From the NCBI GenBank assembly GCA_030154085.1, contig JASKKR010000014.1, positions 1 through 47,455 of the forward strand: a DNA stretch of 47,455 nucleotides, given 5' to 3'. Positions 44,885-47,455 of this stretch are shown in pieces. The position numbers were made by a program, and so were the translations under genes. Position 1 is the first letter of the stretch, and each line of letters opens with the position of its first letter. Below the pieces are notes generated by a model that did not search any database, was not told the DNA's origin, and saw nothing but the letters and a program-made list of their open reading frames with translations. This stretch comes from Candidatus Cloacimonadota bacterium (GTDB taxonomy: Bacteria; Cloacimonadota; Cloacimonadia; Cloacimonadales; Cloacimonadaceae).

Positions 44885-46216
44885 ATGTTCAATAGCCTTT
44901 CAGAAAGATTAGATTCCATTCTCCGCGGACTCAAAGGCAGCGGATACCTTACCGAACAAAACATCAAAGATAGTATGCGCGAGATTCGCCTCGCACTCTT
45001 GGAAGCTGATGTCAATTTTAAAATTGTAAAAAACTTTGTCAAAGAAGTAGAGACCCGCTCATTGGGTACTGAAGTCATGAAATCTCTCACTCCGGGTCAA
45101 CAAATCGTCAAGATCGTGCATGAACAGCTAATAGCGCTCATGGATACCGAAGGATTTGAGATGAAGGTCTACAACAACAAACTTACCAAAGTCATGATGG
45201 TAGGTCTTCAAGGCTCCGGGAAAACTACTGCCAGCGCAAAACTTGCTGCTATGTATCGCAAAAAGGGTATAAAACCGATGATGGTCGCCTGTGATGTCTA
45301 TCGCCCAGCTGCGATAGAACAGCTCAAAGTCCTAGGACGTCAGATCGATATCCCCGTGGTATCATCAGAAAGTAAAGATGTAATAAAAATTGCCGAAGAA
45401 GCTCTTAAAGAAGCACATGCAAAATTTACCAACCTTCTCATCTTCGATACTGCTGGACGTTTGCATATCGATACTGAGATGATGGAAGAAGTAGTGCGCC
45501 TTAAAGATTTTGTCAAGCCTGATTATATCTTTTTTGTGGCTGATTCTATGACTGGTCAGGACGCTGTGACAGTTGCAAATGAATTTTATAAAAAACTCGC
45601 CTTCGATGCAGTGATCCTCACGAAGCTTGATGGTGATGCCAGAGGTGGTGCAGCCCTTTCCATCAAAGCAGTTACCGGACGTCCAGTGGCTTTTGTGGGA
45701 ACCGGTGAAAAAATCCCTGATCTTGAAGTTTTCTATCCAGATCGCATGGCTTCTCGCATCCTGGGCATGGGCGATGTTCTTAGCCTCATCGAAAAAGCCG
45801 AAGAAAACATGAATATGGAAGAGGAAGAAAAACTGGCTCGTAAAATGCTTAAGAACCAGTTTACCCTAAATGATTTCCTCAAACAACTCCAAAGCATAAA
45901 AAAAATGGGACCTTTGGAATCCATTATAAAAATGATCCCTGGTATTGGTTCAAGGCTTCCATCTGATCTCAAAATTGACGATAAAGCCCTCAAGCATGTG
46001 GAAGCTATCATTCAGTCCATGACACATGAAGAACGGGAACATCCAGAATTGCTTAATGGTAGTAGACGGCTACGCATCTCAAAAGGATGTGGTCGCCCAG
46101 TCATGGAAGTAAATCGCCTGATGCGACAATTTGAAGACATGAAAAAGATGATGAAAAAGATGAATAGTCCCAAAGGAAAGAAACAGCTTGAAGCTATGAT
46201 GAAGAACCAAAAGTAA
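44885..46216 (+). CDS. ffh: signal recognition particle protein Ffh (SRP54)
   Basis: This 443-residue GTPase targets nascent membrane proteins to the membrane with 4.5S RNA and FtsY. The N domain is followed by the G domain ([49 protein letters not shown]) and a Met-rich M domain ([20 protein letters not shown] then Lys/Met-rich tail). It starts directly after the rpe stop. Confidence 0.97.
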   Translation: MFNSLSERLDSILRGLKGSGYLTEQNIKDSMREIRLALLEADVNFKIVKNFVKEVETRSLGTEVMKSLTPGQQIVKIVHEQLIALMDTEGFEMKVYNNKLTKVMMVGLQGSGKTTASAKLAAMYRKKGIKPMMVACDVYRPAAIEQLKVLGRQIDIPVVSSESKDVIKIAEEALKEAHAKFTNLLIFDTAGRLHIDTEMMEEVVRLKDFVKPDYIFFVADSMTGQDAVTVANEFYKKLAFDAVILTKLDGDARGGAALSIKAVTGRPVAFVGTGEKIPDLEVFYPDRMASRILGMGDVLSLIEKAEENMNMEEEEKLARKMLKNQFTLNDFLKQLQSIKKMGPLESIIKMIPGIGSRLPSDLKIDDKALKHVEAIIQSMTHEEREHPELLNGSRRLRISKGCGRPVMEVNRLMRQFEDMKKMMKKMNSPKGKKQLEAMMKNQK

Positions 46217-46820
46217 ATAAGTTCCTTCCTCATAATCGAAAAATGTTTGCCCAAGTTTACATGTAGCGCAAGCAGTAGCTAGCGTGACACTCGTTCAGGT
46301 TCATTAAGTACGTTTAATTGCTATTTGAATAGCCTAAAGCACTATTTCTAAAATGTACTTCACAAAGCTGTAACTCCTTATCTTCCCGTTTCTTGCTCAC
46401 TTCTCAAAGGGGAGAGAAACGGGGGAGGCGGCAAGTGCCCTACTTTTGCAAGCATTTAGCCAGGCTGGAATTCTGGTATTAATAGCCCCTACTGATCATG
46501 ACTTTGGATTAATAAAGACCGTCGTCAATTTAGTAAATATAACATCATGATTACCAAAGATGTGATAACGATTTGATTGTAGACAAATTATAATGATGGG
46601 TTTTTATTTATGCGGCGAGAAAAGCTACTTATATAATAATGCAATAAGAAGCCTTCTAGAGTGCCTCTTTGTATTGCATATCTATTGTAAAAATATAGCA
46701 GCTGGTCTCGTTTGACCTTAGATAGATTGTGTTTAAATATGACGATATAATCTACCTAAGAATCATAAAAAGTTTCGCCAACATTTGGGACTCTTTGCAG
46801 TATAGTATGTGTATTTGAGA
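46217..46820. other. gene-free gap with repeat copy 3
   Basis: These ~600 bases between ffh and the minus-strand immunity-like gene hold repeat copy 3 (46357-46433) and an 8-bp inverted repeat ATGCAATA/TATTGCAT (46639-46646 and 46672-46679). No clear terminator follows ffh. No other feature is supported. Confidence 0.55.
46357..46433 (-). repeat. dispersed hairpin repeat, copy 3 of 3 (inverted)
   Basis: Read on the minus strand, this copy begins GCCGCCTCCCCCGTTTCTC, contains GAGAAGTGAGCAAGAAACGG and then GATAAGGAGTTACAGC and TGTGAAGT. The right half is almost identical to copies 1 and 2. The left stem half is more diverged (about 7 of 11 pairs). Confidence 0.85.
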
Positions 46821-47117
46821 TCAGAGTTCATCGATATACCACCAGAAGTGGGAGCGGGGTATGCTATACTTTTCTCTATAAGGCTTAATATAGCTGATAA
46901 CGTAGTTGTAAGGAGGGTCTAAGATAAGCTGCTGGCAAGCAAGAATAGCATTGTAGAGGGCTTCAGAGTGTTCTGAGAAGGGTAATTCTTCCGGTTCGGA
47001 CATATTCAAACACATTGAGAAGTATTCATCAGGTCTGAAGACGCATTTTGCTTCGAGAGCGTATTTGAAGGCATCGAGGTACATGGGATTGGTGTCGGTT
47101 GCAGGTCTTTTCCACAT
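46821..47117 (-). CDS. small acidic/aromatic protein, candidate immunity protein
   Basis: This 98-residue protein has no signal peptide. It is helical, rich in aromatic and acidic residues (FKYALEAKCVFRPDEYFSM, SEPEELPFSEHSEALYNAIL) and ends in SHFWWYIDEL. I recognise no named family. Its ATG overlaps the stop of the upstream toxin-like reading frame (TAATG), the classical position of an immunity gene. Function inferred from context only. Confidence 0.6.
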   Translation of the reverse strand: MWKRPATDTNPMYLDAFKYALEAKCVFRPDEYFSMCLNMSEPEELPFSEHSEALYNAILACQQLILDPPYNYVISYIKPYREKYSIPRSHFWWYIDEL

Positions 47118-47455
47118 TATTGAACTCCTTTGATGTTATAGTATTGGTTTTCTGTAGTTGATAGGCACCTTGCGATAGCGCCCGGTTTGGGGTGGGCGAA
47201 ACATCCTCTAATGACGCCATTGGTATCGGCGACTACATAGCCGCCATGGGTTTGGGAATAGAAGGTAAACTGGAGCTGTCCTTTATACATCTGGCAGCGG
47301 ATATTGTCAGGGTTTTTGTAGATATCTCGTGCTTTTTGGAGGAAACTCTGCTTTGTATTGATTCCGAAATCCTTTCCGTGTTTTTTGATATCTGATTCGA
47401 AGTCATTATCGCTATAGTTTGGGTATTTATCATGGCGGATCCCTTCTAATTTGTT
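47117..47455 (-). CDS. C-terminal end of a candidate polymorphic toxin (cut by window end)
   Basis: On the minus strand a frame is open from the window edge for 112 codons to TAA 47117-47119. It contains FESDIKKHGKDFGI, a helix (KQSFLQKARDIYKN), then QFTFYSQTHGGYVVADTNG and VIRGCFAHPKPG. This resembles, from memory, a toxin-tip domain of polymorphic toxins with a KHGxxFG helix and a final GVV..dG.I.t.f.P strand, thought to be a nuclease of the barnase/colicin-like fold. His in KHG would be a candidate catalytic residue. The N-terminal part lies outside the window. No start can be given. Confidence 0.55.
   Translation of the reverse strand, partial: NKLEGIRHDKYPNYSDNDFESDIKKHGKDFGINTKQSFLQKARDIYKNPDNIRCQMYKGQLQFTFYSQTHGGYVVADTNGVIRGCFAHPKPGAIARCLSTTENQYYNIKGVQ

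Overview
The window looks like a chromosome segment of an uncultured-type Gram-negative bacterium of the FCB superphylum. Candidatus Cloacimonadota (WWE1, Cloacimonas-like) is the best guess. The reasons are a C25-peptidase/PorU-like protein next to a PorV/PorQ-like outer-membrane protein, many short lipoproteins, an archaeal-type ProS, moderate AT richness and tightly overlapping housekeeping operons. This assignment is inference; no marker could be searched.

Layout. 1-76 is the 3' end of a 5S rRNA. 311-986 holds a small lipoprotein and a VOC protein. 1104-2558 is a decayed ABC exporter: a broken adaptor, a permease stub and an intact ATPase. 2573-6425 (minus) is an operon of ybaB, recR, ribE, an Ig-like lipoprotein and wecB. 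7108-7484 is a tRNA cluster Gly-Cys-Leu-Gly running straight into a HAD phosphatase and a P-loop ATPase. 8849-11678 (minus) has a YiiX-like hydrolase, a DUF4878 lipoprotein and a DEAD-box helicase. 11785-13303 is infC-rpmI-rplT with a structured leader. 13330-20985 is a long run pheS-pheT-coiled coil-zapA-[6S-like RNA]-rny-ymdB-folD, followed by a large lipoprotein and a strong terminator at 23462-23499. 23500-24254 is a repeat-rich gap. 24255-35078 is proS-cinA-purD-porU-like-porV-like-lipoprotein. 35248-38034 is an SLBB protein plus a Wzc-like tyrosine autokinase with 12 consecutive tyrosines. 37994-46216 is ispE-prs-rplY-pth-rpsF-ssb-rpsR-DUF2232-rplI-membrane protein, terminator, then DUF721-rpe-ffh. 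The right edge (46821-47455, minus) carries the end of a possible polymorphic-toxin gene translationally coupled to a possible immunity gene.

How the parts work together. Most genes serve translation (tRNAs, IF3, L35, L20, PheRS, ProRS, L25, Pth, S6, S18, L9), RNA turnover (RNase Y, DEAD helicase), division (ZapA), DNA maintenance (RecR, SSB, YbaB, DciA-like), protein targeting (Ffh), cofactor and nucleotide synthesis (RibE, FolD, PurD, Prs, IspE) and envelope biogenesis. The less ordinary material is: a ~78-bp hairpin-bearing repeat present three times in gene-free gaps; a 134-bp element with ~30-bp inverted ends; an infC leader with competing stems and a non-AUG start; a 6S-like RNA locus after zapA; the porU/porV-like pair; the Tyr12 kinase tail; and the possible toxin-immunity pair.
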